A DNA stretch of 64,000 nucleotides from Bacillus sp. (in: firmicutes) (GCA_017656295.1 JACDOC010000012.1:1-64000); one strand, 5' to 3'; positions 36,558-45,993 are shown, numbered from the stretch's first letter. Notes: generated by a model from the letters alone, not told the origin. A program made the numbers and translations.

Positions 36558-38909
36558 ATGATCGATACGAGTTTTATGATCCATCCAGGAAAAAATCAAT
36601 CGAAAACGTCTTCAACTTTAAAAGACATCGGTTCCGTCCGTCAAGTAGCAGTCGAGGATGGAACGATTCATCTTCAATGTGAAAATGGCGATGTCGCGAT
36701 TTTGTTTTACACCGAAGAGATTGTTCGTGTGGTGATGAACCCGTTACAAACGCCAACATTAGCTACGTCAGTGGCGGTGATTAAGGAGCGAGAAGATGTA
36801 TCATTTGAAATGGAAGAGTATAGCGAACGCCTGCTCATCGCCACTCGTAAGCTGCAAATCGATCTTCATAAGTCGCCGTTACGCATCGCTATAAAAGATA
36901 AAACAGGTCGCCTTCTTGTCAAAGATGGAGAAAAGGGAATGGGCTATACGAACGAACGCCATGTCATTGGGTATAAAGAAATGAAGGAAGAAGAGTATTT
37001 TTACGGATTCGGAGAAAAAACGAGCTTTTTAAACAAGCGCGGCGAAAAAATGACGATGTGGAACTCCGATGTATACGCCCCACATAATCCGGAAATTGAT
37101 GCGTTATATCAATCGATTCCGTTTCTCCTCGCGTTAAACGAAGGGAAGGCGTACGGCTTATATTTTGATAACACGTTTAAAACGGTCTTTGACTTAAAAT
37201 CAAGTGACAACGAGTATTCATTTTCAGCCGAAGGGGGACAACTCGATTATTACATTTTCGGCGGACCGACGTTAAAAGAGGTTATTCAACAATACACATC
37301 ACTAACTGGACGGATGCCACTACCACCGAAATGGGCCTTTGGCTACCACCAATCTCGTTATAGCTATGAAACGGCCGAAGAGGTTCGGGAATTAGTCAAT
37401 CAGTTTCAAAAAAGGAACATTCCTCTTGATGCGGTTTATTTAGATATTCATTATATGGATGGTTATCGCGTATTTACGTTTGATCCGTTCAGCTATCCAC
37501 ACCCAAAAGAGCTGGTAGAAGAACTGAATCAAGCTGGGGTGCATGTAGTTCCGATTGTCGATCCCGGAGTAAAAGTGGACTCCGAGTACGATGTGTATCG
37601 TGATGGTGTAGAAAAAGATTTATTTTGTAAATATATGGACGGAACGTTGTATACAGGGGACGTGTGGCCTGGAAAAAGCGTCTTTCCTGATTTTCCAAAT
37701 AAAAACGTCCGAACGTGGTGGGGGAACCAACATTCATTTTATACAGAGTTAGGTATTGAAGGCATTTGGAACGATATGAACGAACCAGCTGTTTTTAACG
37801 AAACGAAAACAATGGATGTTCAAGTCGTTCATAACCAAGATGGTGAAAAGAAATCACACCGGGAACTTCATAATGTGTATGGTTTGTATATGGGTGAGGC
37901 CACCTACAGTGGATTAAAACGATTGCTAAACGGAAAACGGCCATTTGTTCTGACGCGGGCCGGTTTTTCGGGCATTCAGCGATATGCTGCTGTATGGACC
38001 GGGGATAATCGCAGCTTTTGGGAACATCTCCAAATGTCCTTACCGATGTGTATGAACCTCGGGATGTCAGGGATTCCGTTTTGTGGTATTGATGTTGGAG
38101 GATTTGCTCATGATTGTACACCAGAGTTGTTCGCCCGGTGGATCCAAGTAGGAGCGTTTTTCCCGTTTTTCCGTAACCATAGTGCGATTCAAACGAAAAG
38201 ACAAGAACCGTGGATGTTCGGTGAAAAAGTAGAACAAATCGCCAAAAAGTACATTGGGTTACGGTATCAATGGTTGCCATATATTTATACCCTCTTCCGT
38301 GAAGCAGCTCAAACAGGAGTTCCTGTGATGCGACCAATGGTTTTGGAATATCCACAAGACAAGGAAACATACGAAATGCATGATCAATTTATGCTCGGTT
38401 CGGATGTGCTGATTGCTCCAGTGATGTCACCAAGTCAAAAGTATCGTGTCGTCTATCTTCCGGAAGGTGAATGGTATAACTATTGGACCGATGAAAGGAT
38501 CGTAGGCAGCCAATATATCATGGTTGAAGCTCCTCTTGATACACTACCGATTTTCATCAAAAGTGGGGCCATTTTGCCTCATGGTGAAGTGAAAAGGAAT
38601 ACCGCTGAAGCGGACCGTCAATTGACCATTCATTTGTACGGTAATGAAGAAGGAACTTCCACTTTTACATTGTATGAAGATGATGGAACCACATTTGAGT
38701 TTGAACAGGGTTGTTATTTCGAACAGAACATTGAAGTTCATTATACATCGACCAACGTGAATATTGAATGGAACAATGTCCACCAAGGACTAACGCCTGC
38801 GTGGGAAAAAATCGTCTTTGTTATTCACGGAGCCGAAAATCGACAGGTGACGTTAAACGGTCAAGTTGTCGATTCATCTGCCACTTTTTTTGAAGTAAGA
38901 ACGAAGTAA
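36558..38909 (+). CDS. GH31 alpha-glucosidase
   Basis: A 783-residue intracellular glycosidase. An N-terminal beta domain (1-240) precedes the barrel at about 255 (PPKWAFGYHQSRYSYETAEEVREL). The nucleophile Asp is in GIEGIWNDMNEPAVF (about 405-415), the acid/base Asp in WTGDNRSFWEHL (about 480), and SGIPFCGIDVGGF follows. C-terminal beta domains include DDGTTFEFEQG. It would release glucose from imported maltodextrins. ATG 36558 follows AAAGGGTGG; GTG 36549 is a weaker alternative. Confidence 0.92.
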   Translation: MIDTSFMIHPGKNQSKTSSTLKDIGSVRQVAVEDGTIHLQCENGDVAILFYTEEIVRVVMNPLQTPTLATSVAVIKEREDVSFEMEEYSERLLIATRKLQIDLHKSPLRIAIKDKTGRLLVKDGEKGMGYTNERHVIGYKEMKEEEYFYGFGEKTSFLNKRGEKMTMWNSDVYAPHNPEIDALYQSIPFLLALNEGKAYGLYFDNTFKTVFDLKSSDNEYSFSAEGGQLDYYIFGGPTLKEVIQQYTSLTGRMPLPPKWAFGYHQSRYSYETAEEVRELVNQFQKRNIPLDAVYLDIHYMDGYRVFTFDPFSYPHPKELVEELNQAGVHVVPIVDPGVKVDSEYDVYRDGVEKDLFCKYMDGTLYTGDVWPGKSVFPDFPNKNVRTWWGNQHSFYTELGIEGIWNDMNEPAVFNETKTMDVQVVHNQDGEKKSHRELHNVYGLYMGEATYSGLKRLLNGKRPFVLTRAGFSGIQRYAAVWTGDNRSFWEHLQMSLPMCMNLGMSGIPFCGIDVGGFAHDCTPELFARWIQVGAFFPFFRNHSAIQTKRQEPWMFGEKVEQIAKKYIGLRYQWLPYIYTLFREAAQTGVPVMRPMVLEYPQDKETYEMHDQFMLGSDVLIAPVMSPSQKYRVVYLPEGEWYNYWTDERIVGSQYIMVEAPLDTLPIFIKSGAILPHGEVKRNTAEADRQLTIHLYGNEEGTSTFTLYEDDGTTFEFEQGCYFEQNIEVHYTSTNVNIEWNNVHQGLTPAWEKIVFVIHGAENRQVTLNGQVVDSSATFFEVRTK

Positions 38910-38912
38910 CAC

Positions 38913-38944
38913 CATCCCCCTGTTTCTAAGGGGGATGTTTTATC
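38913..38944 (+). terminator. Terminator of the maltodextrin operon
   Basis: CATCCCCCT (38913-38921) and AGGGGGATG (38929-38937) form a 9-bp stem, followed by TTTTATC. Confidence 0.9.
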
Positions 38945-38945
38945 C

Positions 38946-39080
38946 CGTTTGAACTGGCGTTAAGACTCCCACTTCAAAACATAGCATATTCAAAGAAGTT
39001 TAAGTGGGAGAAAAGCAATCGTAAGCACCCGATTCGTCGACTAACCATCAGTGGGCTGACTTTTGAAAATATGAACTGGC
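38946..39080 (-). repeat. Interspersed hairpin element, second copy (inverted)
   Basis: Read on the minus strand it repeats the blocks of 28021-28147 in the same order: GATGGTTAGT, CGAATCGGGT, CCACTTAAAC, ATGTTTTGAAG and CGCCAGTT. CTCCCACTT and AAGTGGGAG form a strong internal stem (arms near 38969-38978 and 39002-39011). It lies between the operon terminator and the LacI gene. The two copies are clearly related but diverged. Confidence 0.75.
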
Positions 39081-39164
39081 ATTAAAAAACGACCCCTCTC
39101 CAGCACGGATGGTGTCGAATGACCAAAAACATAGTACAATAAGATGAACGGAGGAGGGCATGAC

Positions 39165-40196
39165 ATGAGAGTGACGATTAAAGATGTCGCGAAATTGGCG
39201 AATGTGGCCCCATCGACCGTATCGAGGGTGATTGCAGATAGTCCACGAATTAGTGAGAGGACAAAAGTAAAAGTTCGTGAAGCGATGGAGCAGCTCGGGT
39301 ATCATCCCAACTTAAATGCCCGAAGCTTAGCAAACAAATCGACCCAAGCTTTAGGAATCGTCATGCCAAGCGCGACAGGGAAAGTGTTACAAAATCCATT
39401 CTTCCCAGAAGTGATTCGAGGAATCAGTGCTAAAGCGTATGAAGAGGAATATGCCCTTTATCTGACGACGGGGCAAACAGAAGAAGAAATATTTGAAGAT
39501 GTTGTCAAAATGGTGCAAGGAAATCGAGTCGACGGCATTGTCCTGCTATACTCAAGAGTTGATGATCAAATTATGCACTATTTATACGAAAAACAATTTC
39601 CATTTGTGGTAATCGGAAAACCTTATAAATATACAGATGAAATTCATCATGTTGATAACGATAATGTAAAAGCAGCGTTAGAAGTAACGGATTATTTAAT
39701 TTCTCTTGGTCATGAACGTATCGGTTTTATTGCTGGTACGTTAGATTTAGTCGTTACGATTGACCGGTTACAAGGCTATGAACGGGCGATGCGTCTTGCC
39801 AATTTACCATATCGAAACGAATATACGATTTTCCAAGAGTTCGTTCAAGAAAGCGGAAAAAATGCGGTGAAAAAATACCTCTCGTTAAAAGAGTTTCCAA
39901 CGGCTCTTATTGTTACCGACGATATTATGGCCCTTGGGGTATTAGCCGCCTTACATGAAATGGGGATTCGTGTTCCCCAAGATGTGTCCGTTATTAGCTT
40001 CAACAATTTAATGATTGCCGACTACACTCAACCGGCGCTATCCTCCGTTGAGGTGAACATATTTGATTTAGGATACGAGGCAGCGAATTGTTTATTACAG
40101 GCGATTCACCATCCGCAAATCGCAGCGAAACAAATTACGGTGAATCATGAAATGATCCTCCGACAATCGTGTGCCCCTTTACAAAAAAATGATTAA
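39165..40196 (+). CDS. LacI-family regulator of maltodextrin genes
   Basis: A 343-residue repressor-type protein. The HTH reads VTIKDVAKLANVAPSTVSRVI (3-23) with hinge helix HPNLNARSLANKSTQALGIVM (48-69), then a periplasmic-binding-like sugar domain. GAGGAGGG fixes ATG 39165 rather than the open frame from 39144. Its position after the maltodextrin operon and the CAAACGNTT palindromes in the control region suggest it is the pathway regulator, analogous to MalR. Confidence 0.9.
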   Translation: MRVTIKDVAKLANVAPSTVSRVIADSPRISERTKVKVREAMEQLGYHPNLNARSLANKSTQALGIVMPSATGKVLQNPFFPEVIRGISAKAYEEEYALYLTTGQTEEEIFEDVVKMVQGNRVDGIVLLYSRVDDQIMHYLYEKQFPFVVIGKPYKYTDEIHHVDNDNVKAALEVTDYLISLGHERIGFIAGTLDLVVTIDRLQGYERAMRLANLPYRNEYTIFQEFVQESGKNAVKKYLSLKEFPTALIVTDDIMALGVLAALHEMGIRVPQDVSVISFNNLMIADYTQPALSSVEVNIFDLGYEAANCLLQAIHHPQIAAKQITVNHEMILRQSCAPLQKND

Positions 40197-40201
40197 CCGT
40201 T

Positions 40202-40235
40202 AAACCGTCGTCTATAAAAGGCGACGGTTTTTTCG
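40202..40235 (+). terminator. Terminator of the LacI gene
   Basis: AACCGTCG and CGACGGTT form an 8-bp stem followed by TTTTTTCG. Confidence 0.9.
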
Positions 40236-40298
40236 TCATAAAAATTTCATCATTTCATCTTCCTAATTTCATAAATTTTATTCGTTTTCGTCATATGA

Positions 40299-40330
40299 TT
40301 GACATATTTGCTGGGTACACTTTGAAGTGT
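40299..40330 (+). promoter_or_regulatory. Promoter-region inverted repeat before the repeat-protein gene
   Basis: A consensus TTGACA (40299-40304) is followed by the perfect inverted repeat ACACTT-TG-AAGTGT (40317-40330) where a -10 element would be expected; no good -10 is visible. It may be a regulator site controlling the secreted protein at 40364. Confidence 0.45.
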
Positions 40331-40363
40331 AAACAACATTAACCAAAAATAGGAGGATGATGA

Positions 40364-41188
40364 ATGATGAAAAAGAAAACGATCGGTGTATTAACAACAG
40401 GCATTTTATCTTTAGGAGTGTTAACGTCTATTCCAGCTTTTGCAGAAGAATCACCTGAAGCCGAATTCTCTTATGAAGATTCATTTGGCAGTGAAGCCCC
40501 TTTTGACATGGAAGAGCACTACGGAGATTTTAAAGGGAAACATATGGGCCACCATCATCAGTTCATGCATAAAGGAAAAAATATCAATTTTATTTTAAAG
40601 GGAATTGAAACATATGAGATTGAAACAGAAGGAAAAACGTTAAAAGAAGTAGCGAATGAAGTTCGAGAAGCACATTTGTTCGAAGAAGCCGACAAGCTAG
40701 GTATTGAAACAAACGGTAAAGAATTAAAAGAAATTGCGAAAGAAGTAGCTGAAGCGAAACTTCTCCAAGAAGCTGAAACATACGGTATTGAAACAGAAGG
40801 AAAGGAATTACGTGACATTCGTAAAGAAGTAAAAGAAGCGAAATTATACGAGAAAGCAGAAGAATTTGGCATCTCAACGGAAGGAAAACAGTTACGTGAA
40901 CTAGCGAAGGAAGTTCGTGATGCAGCCATTGTCTCTAAAGCGGAGGAACTAGGAATTGAGACGGAAAGAAAAGAAACGAGAGAACTGCACAAACTAATCC
41001 ATGAAGCGCAACTTCTCAATAAAGCTCAAGAACTAGGCATTGAAACAGACGGCAAAGAATTAAAAGAGATTAAAAATGAAGTCTTTGAGGCGTTAAAAGC
41101 GGAATTAGAGGAATTAGGTATCATTTTCCCTGACCACGATGACATAACGGAACAGACGAAGCTTGAAGAAGAGGCAGACGAAGCATGA
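40364..41188 (+). CDS. Secreted protein with six 28-residue helical repeats
   Basis: A 274-residue exported protein of unknown function. The signal peptide (MMKKKTIGVLTTGIL...) ends at FAEE near 27. A His-rich acidic stretch follows (HMGHHHQFMHKG). Residues about 85-255 hold six tandem 28-residue units of the pattern (L/Y)GIETEGKELKEIAKEVREA plus an eight-residue link, strongly charged and probably helical. The C-terminus is acidic. AGGAGGA precedes the start. The repeats suggest binding of cell wall, metal or other surface partner, but this is a guess. Confidence 0.85.
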   Translation: MMKKKTIGVLTTGILSLGVLTSIPAFAEESPEAEFSYEDSFGSEAPFDMEEHYGDFKGKHMGHHHQFMHKGKNINFILKGIETYEIETEGKTLKEVANEVREAHLFEEADKLGIETNGKELKEIAKEVAEAKLLQEAETYGIETEGKELRDIRKEVKEAKLYEKAEEFGISTEGKQLRELAKEVRDAAIVSKAEELGIETERKETRELHKLIHEAQLLNKAQELGIETDGKELKEIKNEVFEALKAELEELGIIFPDHDDITEQTKLEEEADEA

Positions 41189-41199
41189 TCATCCACCTC

Positions 41200-41240
41200 G
41201 AATCCTCGGTCTTGATGATCGGGGATTATTTGTTTTTATT
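41200..41240 (+). terminator. Probable terminator after the repeat-protein gene
   Basis: AATCCTCG and CGGGGATT pair imperfectly (one G-T), followed by ATTTGTTTTT. Confidence 0.65.
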
Positions 41241-41332
41241 GCTTTTCATTCAACTTGAGATGAAGGAGATGAACGCCAAGACATCGAACTTTACATCCAC
41301 GGGATAATAAACAAAACCCAAAGGTCGGAATT

Positions 41333-41622
41333 GGCATCGAACGTAAAGTAAAATCGGATAAACGGAAAGTATCGGCATCGAACGTAAAGTAAAATCGGAT
41401 AAACGGAAAGTATCGGCATGGAACGTAAAGTAAAATCGGATAAACGGAAAGTATTTGGCATCGAACGTAAAGTAAAATCGGATAAACGGAAAGTATTTGG
41501 CATCGAACGTAAAGTAAAATCGGATAAACGGAAAGTATCGGTATGGAACGTAAAGTAAATCAGATAAACGGAAAGTATCGGCATGGAACGTAAAGTAAAA
41601 TCGGATAAACAGAAAGTAATCA
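41333..41622. repeat. Tandem array, 41-bp dimeric unit of two 21-bp halves, 7 copies
   Basis: Units start at 41333, 41374, 41415, 41457, 41499, 41540 and 41580. Each contains AACGTAAAGTA followed 21 bp later by AACGGAAAGTA, each followed by a TCGG box, so the 41-bp unit is a dimer of a 20/21-bp ancestor. The array lies between a terminated gene and the next leader. A 97-codon frame on the minus strand is only translated repeat. The rest of 41241-41725 holds no gene. Confidence 0.95.
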
Positions 41623-41725
41623 GCAGACAGTTGATATATATAAGAGATTACCGTACAGAAAAAATGCTAAAAAATAATTTATAATAGCAAAATTTTTTAG
41701 TAATCATCATGAAAGGAGCAACTCC

Positions 41726-42451
41726 ATGATCGACAAAGACACAATTCGTCACCGCGTTTGGAACACGTTAACCGAAAAAAAGCTCGGCAGGTTCCCGTTT
41801 CCGCTTACCCATCGTATCCCAAATTTTAAAGGAGCAGAACAGGCGGCTCATCACGTGACCTCATTAAAAGAGTATCAAGAAGCGAAAACGGTGAAAGTCA
41901 ATCCAGATGCCCCCCAGCTTCCTCTGCGAACGCAAGTGTTAGTAGATGGAAAAACGTTACTTGTGCCTACTCCACGGCTACGCGCAGGATTTATCCTTGT
42001 AAAACCAGAGTGGGTACCGAAAGGAGAGGAACGAAAAGCCGCCAGTTTAAAGCATATTCGGACGTATGGTCAGGAAATAGCGTTAACCGAAATACCGACG
42101 ATTGATTTGTTTGTAGCTGGTTCCGTCGCTGTCACCAAAGATGGGCGCCGTATCGGAAAAGGGGAAGGATATTCTGATCGGGAATATGCCATTCTTCGGG
42201 AGCTTGGTCAACCGCACATGCCGGTGGTGACGACCGTTCATTCGGTTCAAGTAGTGGAGGAGGATGTGCCAAAAGACCGGTATGATGTAATCGTCGATTG
42301 GATTGTCACAGAACAAGGATGTATGAAGACCGATTCCCCATACGAAAAGCCGAACGGAATTTATTGGGAAGAAGTAACCGATGAAGAAATGAATGAAATG
42401 CCGGTTTTGAAAGAGTTATGGGAGATAAAGAAAAAAGTAAAACGAATTTAA
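41726..42451 (+). CDS. 5-formyltetrahydrofolate cyclo-ligase family protein
   Basis: A 241-residue protein of the 5-FCL/MTHFS superfamily. The ATP/folate loop GRRIGKGEGYSDREYAIL near 140 is the diagnostic G-x-G-K-G-x-G-Y motif. It is longer than ordinary YqgN-type ligases and lacks their N-terminal R-rich segment, resembling the MTHFSD-like branch whose activity is uncertain. GAAAGGAG precedes the ATG. It is not in an operon with folate genes. Confidence 0.8.
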   Translation: MIDKDTIRHRVWNTLTEKKLGRFPFPLTHRIPNFKGAEQAAHHVTSLKEYQEAKTVKVNPDAPQLPLRTQVLVDGKTLLVPTPRLRAGFILVKPEWVPKGEERKAASLKHIRTYGQEIALTEIPTIDLFVAGSVAVTKDGRRIGKGEGYSDREYAILRELGQPHMPVVTTVHSVQVVEEDVPKDRYDVIVDWIVTEQGCMKTDSPYEKPNGIYWEEVTDEEMNEMPVLKELWEIKKKVKRI

Positions 42452-42597
42452 TGGGACATTTTCATCGTAGGCAAAGGCATAATTATCTTTTAAAGAGACA
42501 TTAACGCTCAGTCGTTTTAAAAAATATGAGTTCCCACTACATTCACTATATGGTACTGTAAAGGTAACTAAACTTATCAACTTTATGGGGGATAAAG

Positions 42598-43539
42598 ATG
42601 AAAAAAATTTACGTTATCCATGAAAATGAAGAGTGGACCGTTCATTTAACAAGACGATTAAATGAATTACAGCTACCGTATGAAGAATGGTTTTTAGATA
42701 AAGGAATGGTCCCGTTATGGGAAGAGCCGCCGCATGGAGTGTTTTATAATCGGATCAGTGCGTCTTCACATACGCGTGATCACCGGTTTGCACCGGAGTT
42801 AACGGGAGCGGTATTGACCTGGTTAGAACGTCACGGCCGGAAAGTGATTAACGGTTCAGGAGCGATTCGTTTAGAAGTAAGTAAAGTCCATCAATATATG
42901 GCGCTTCAACGTCATGGCATTCAAACGCCGAAAACGATCGCTGCGGTAGGGAAAGAGCAAATCATAGAAGCAGCGAAACAATTAAACGCTCCTTCCTTTA
43001 TTACGAAACATAATCGTGCGGGAAAAGGATTAGGCGTTCAACTGTTTCATTCGGTTGACCAGTTAGCCGACTACGTCAATGGCCCTACGTTTGAAGAGCC
43101 AATCGATGGAATCACTCTGGTGCAAGAATATATTGAGTCACCAGACCAATCGATTATTCGCTGTGAATTTGTCGGCGGGAAGTTTTTATACGCTGTTCGC
43201 GTCGACACATCCGAGGGGTTTGAATTGTGTCCGGCGGATGTTTGCCAAATTGGCGATGCCTTTTGTCCGGTAGGAGAGGATACGAAGCAACGACCTAAAT
43301 TCGAAATTATTGAAGGATTTAAGCACCCGATTTTAGCGAAATATGAAGACTTTTTACGTGAACAAGGCATCCACATAGCGGGTATCGAAATGATACAAGA
43401 TAAAAATGGCAACGTGTACACTTACGATGTAAATACGAATACGAACTACAACAAAGAGGCAGAAGAAAAAGCAGGCCAATACGGTATGCTTGCGATTGCG
43501 CAATATTTAGGGGCGGAATTAGTTAAATTAGGTGAATAA
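42598..43539 (+). CDS. RimK-like ATP-grasp ligase
   Basis: A 313-residue ATP-grasp protein. Segments fitting the fold are KVHQYMALQRHGIQTPKT near 97, the ATP-binding ITKHNRAGKGLGVQLF near 140, LVQEYI near 178, and the metal-site YTYDVNTNTNYN near 285. Such enzymes join a carboxylate to an amine or thiol through an acyl phosphate (glutamate ligases, peptide-tailoring ligases). No precursor peptide or partner gene is visible. GGGGGAT lies before the ATG. Confidence 0.8.
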   Translation: MKKIYVIHENEEWTVHLTRRLNELQLPYEEWFLDKGMVPLWEEPPHGVFYNRISASSHTRDHRFAPELTGAVLTWLERHGRKVINGSGAIRLEVSKVHQYMALQRHGIQTPKTIAAVGKEQIIEAAKQLNAPSFITKHNRAGKGLGVQLFHSVDQLADYVNGPTFEEPIDGITLVQEYIESPDQSIIRCEFVGGKFLYAVRVDTSEGFELCPADVCQIGDAFCPVGEDTKQRPKFEIIEGFKHPILAKYEDFLREQGIHIAGIEMIQDKNGNVYTYDVNTNTNYNKEAEEKAGQYGMLAIAQYLGAELVKLGE

Positions 43540-43571
43540 GATTGTATAATTCCTATATTAAATAGAGGAAT

Positions 43572-43596
43572 GCCTTCCTAGTGAAGGCCCTTTTTC
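43572..43596 (+). terminator. Terminator of the ATP-grasp gene
   Basis: GCCTTC, a 5-nt loop and GAAGGC are followed by CCTTTTTCG. Confidence 0.85.
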
Positions 43597-43613
43597 GTTT
43601 CATATCCTTTCCA

Positions 43614-43642
43614 TTGACAAGGACCTGTGAATTCTCTACTAT
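43614..43642 (+). promoter_or_regulatory. queF promoter
   Basis: TTGACA (43614-43619), 17 bp, TACTAT (43637-43642): a near-consensus sigma-A promoter placed about 30 bp before the preQ1 aptamer. Confidence 0.85.
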
Positions 43643-43680
43643 TAAGTTTGTGAAACAACTGGATAACCCCGTGTAGACGG

Positions 43681-43758
43681 GAGAGGTTCATAGCTTAACC
43701 CTCTATAAAAAACTATGGATTTGCATTCGCCATATCCATGGAGGGTATGGTTTTTTTG
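43681..43758 (+). promoter_or_regulatory. PreQ1-I riboswitch and terminator before queF
   Basis: The aptamer is plain: GAGAGGTTC, AGCTTAACCCTC, then TATAAAAAACTA (43681-43714), the class I preQ1 hairpin with its A-rich tail. A terminator follows: CCATATCC / GGGTATGG with seven T (43731-43758). Binding of preQ1 should favour termination and reduce queF. Just before the aptamer, CCCGT-GTAG-ACGGG can form an extra hairpin (43668-43681). Sequence at 43769-43798 is complementary to the hairpin and aptamer start. Confidence 0.93.
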
Positions 43759-43820
43759 TTTTTCAAGTTCATAGTTCCTCTCCGTCCTCCCTACACGGCA
43801 GGTGAAAAGGAGGATTACCC

Positions 43821-44318
43821 ATGAGTGGAAGAAAAGATGAAGAATTAAAAGATTTAAGCTTACTAGGTAACCAAGGAACGAAATACATTTATGAATATTC
43901 ACCTGATATTTTAGAGGCATTTGACAATAAACATCCTGACCGAGATTATTTTGTCAAATTTAATTGCCCAGAGTTTACAAGCTTGTGTCCAAAAACTGGC
44001 CAACCGGATTTTGCAACCATTTATATTAGCTACATTCCTGATAAGAAGTTAGTCGAAAGTAAATCGTTAAAATTGTATTTATTTAGCTTCCGAAATCATG
44101 GTGATTTTCATGAAGATTGTGTCAATATTATCATGAACGACTTAATCGACTTAATGGATCCAAAATATATTGAGGTATGGGGAAAATTCACTCCTCGAGG
44201 CGGCATCTCCATTGACCCATATTGCAATTATGGGAAACCGGGAACGAAATACGAAAAAATGGCCGAATACCGTTTAATGAATCATGATCTATATCCAGAA
44301 AAAGTCGACAATCGATAG
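43821..44318 (+). CDS. queF: NADPH-dependent 7-cyano-7-deazaguanine reductase
   Basis: A 165-residue unimodular (type I) QueF that reduces preQ0 to preQ1 for queuosine tRNA modification. The thioimide-forming cysteine is C56 in [34 protein letters not shown] supplies the nucleotide-binding motif, and [15 protein letters not shown] is the C-terminal signature. Length matches B. subtilis QueF (165 aa). AAAAGGAGG precedes the ATG. It is a single gene under the preQ1 riboswitch; queCDE are not adjacent. Confidence 0.97.
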   Translation: MSGRKDEELKDLSLLGNQGTKYIYEYSPDILEAFDNKHPDRDYFVKFNCPEFTSLCPKTGQPDFATIYISYIPDKKLVESKSLKLYLFSFRNHGDFHEDCVNIIMNDLIDLMDPKYIEVWGKFTPRGGISIDPYCNYGKPGTKYEKMAEYRLMNHDLYPEKVDNR

Positions 44319-44350
44319 AGATGAGTGGCTTTCGCTGCTCATCTTTTTTT
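44319..44350 (+). terminator. Terminator of queF
   Basis: AGATGAG-(TGGC) and (GC)-TGCTCATCT pair with a TTTC loop and are followed by seven T. Confidence 0.9.
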
Positions 44351-44458
44351 ACATCTTTTTCATTCAAAGAATATTCACGAAACTGTCACCATTAAGACCA
44401 GGACAAAATGTATTATTTCAATAAGATGGATATAAATTGTATGTAACGGGTGAACAAC

Positions 44459-45547
44459 ATGGAACAACAACGGTTATGGCAAGAAGCGTCGACATTTATT
44501 GATGTTTGTTATAAAGAACTCGGAAAGAGCGAAGCGGATATCGAAAGGCGAAAAAAAGATATTCGTGAAGCGATTGAGCGGGACGGATTTTATGAGCATA
44601 CGTATGAAGAGTTAGCTCACGGGGCGCGCATGGCGTGGAGAAACAGTAACCGCTGTATTGGGCGACTGTTTTGGCAATCGTTACACGTGTTTGATGCACG
44701 CGGTGCAAGGACTGAAGAAGAAATTTATGACCATTTAATCCATCACATTGATTTTGCCACGAATGAAGGAAAAATTCGCCCAACGATTACCGTGTTTGCG
44801 CCGGAACACAATGGGAAAGAACAGGTTCGTATTTGGAATCACCAGTTAATTCGGTATGCCGGTTACGAAACGGACGAAGGCATCATCGGTGATTCTTCCT
44901 CCATATCGTTTACGAAAGCGTGTCAGTCGTTCGGTTGGCAAGGGGAAGGAACGCCGTTTGATGTTCTGCCGTTAGTGATCCAAGTAAATGGTCAACAACC
45001 AAAATGGTTTGATATTCTAAAAGAAGTCGTAAAGGAAGTTCCGCTTGAACATCCAGAGTATCCTTGGTTTGCTGACTTACAGTTAAAATGGTATGCGGTA
45101 CCGATTATTTCGGATATGTATTTAGAAATTGGCGGCATTCGGTACACCGCAGCCCCGTTTAACGGGTGGTACATGGAAACGGAAATCGGTGCGCGCAATT
45201 TAGCAGACGACTATCGGTACAACATGCTCCCAACGATCGCCGAGTGGATGGGACTGGATACAAGTAAAAATAGCACGCTATGGAAAGATAAAGCACTCAT
45301 TGAGTTAAATATCGCGGTACTTCATTCCTATAAAAAACACGGTGTGAGCATCGTCGATCATCATACCGCTGCGCAACAATTTAAATTGTTTGAACAACAG
45401 GAAGCTGCCGTCTGTCGTCATGTAACGGGTGACTGGACATGGCTCATTCCGCCAGTCTCACCAGCAACGACCCATATTTTTCACCAACCGTATGACAACA
45501 CGATGATTTCACCGAACTTCTATTATCAAAAACGACCGTATGAGTAA
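44459..45547 (+). CDS. nos: Nitric oxide synthase oxygenase
   Basis: A 362-residue bacterial NOS that makes NO and citrulline from arginine with borrowed reductases. The haem thiolate is C66 in [13 protein letters not shown]; the substrate Glu is in [28 protein letters not shown] and the C-terminal pterin-region [16 protein letters not shown] are present. There is no reductase domain, as is normal in Bacillus. The frame opens at GTG 44450, but GGGTGA as a ribosome site favours ATG 44459. It appears monocistronic. Confidence 0.95.
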   Translation: MEQQRLWQEASTFIDVCYKELGKSEADIERRKKDIREAIERDGFYEHTYEELAHGARMAWRNSNRCIGRLFWQSLHVFDARGARTEEEIYDHLIHHIDFATNEGKIRPTITVFAPEHNGKEQVRIWNHQLIRYAGYETDEGIIGDSSSISFTKACQSFGWQGEGTPFDVLPLVIQVNGQQPKWFDILKEVVKEVPLEHPEYPWFADLQLKWYAVPIISDMYLEIGGIRYTAAPFNGWYMETEIGARNLADDYRYNMLPTIAEWMGLDTSKNSTLWKDKALIELNIAVLHSYKKHGVSIVDHHTAAQQFKLFEQQEAAVCRHVTGDWTWLIPPVSPATTHIFHQPYDNTMISPNFYYQKRPYE

Positions 45548-45606
45548 AACTTCATGATTAAATTAGGTGTTTGTGTTAAGATAGATATATAGTAAAAAAT
45601 GGAAGG

Positions 45607-45987
45607 ATGAATGAGTTGGGCGTCAAACAAACGATAGTAGCTTCTATAATTCTGGCGATCTCGATTGTAGCGGGCTGTTACTTGATTTCTGCCAAAAATG
45701 ACCTTGGTGTCCACAACGGATTGGAAAGTCAACAAAATGATCAAGGAAGTGTTCTCCTAGATATAGATGAAGCTGCTAAGCTCCTTGGTTTATCGACAGA
45801 AGAATTAAAAAGAATTATCAAGACAGAACAATTACATTTAGACCGAAATAGTAGTTTTTCAGGTACCATGCTGCCATATACAGTGATTGATGGGACGGTT
45901 TATTTTGAAAGATCTACTCTTTTACAATGGGCTCAAGCTATTACGTTAGAACATCGAAAATACATGGATGGCACGGTACATCAATAA
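45607..45987 (+). CDS. Exported or membrane-anchored protein with excisionase-like HTH
   Basis: A 126-residue protein. A hydrophobic segment at about 8-25 ends in VAGC, a lipobox-like motif (Cys24), so it is either a lipoprotein or has a single N-terminal anchor. The rest contains VLLDIDEAAKLLGLSTEELKRIIKTEQ, which looks like the first helices of a MerR/excisionase-type HTH, then YTVIDGTVYFERSTLLQWAQ. ATG 45607 abuts GGAAGG; TTG 45616 has better spacing. Function unknown. Confidence 0.65.
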   Translation: MNELGVKQTIVASIILAISIVAGCYLISAKNDLGVHNGLESQQNDQGSVLLDIDEAAKLLGLSTEELKRIIKTEQLHLDRNSSFSGTMLPYTVIDGTVYFERSTLLQWAQAITLEHRKYMDGTVHQ

Positions 45988-45993
45988 TATTGG

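Noticed and set aside
41291-41584. 97-codon minus-strand frame in the 41-bp array
   Set aside because: It is translated repeat only, with no ribosome binding site or homology pattern.
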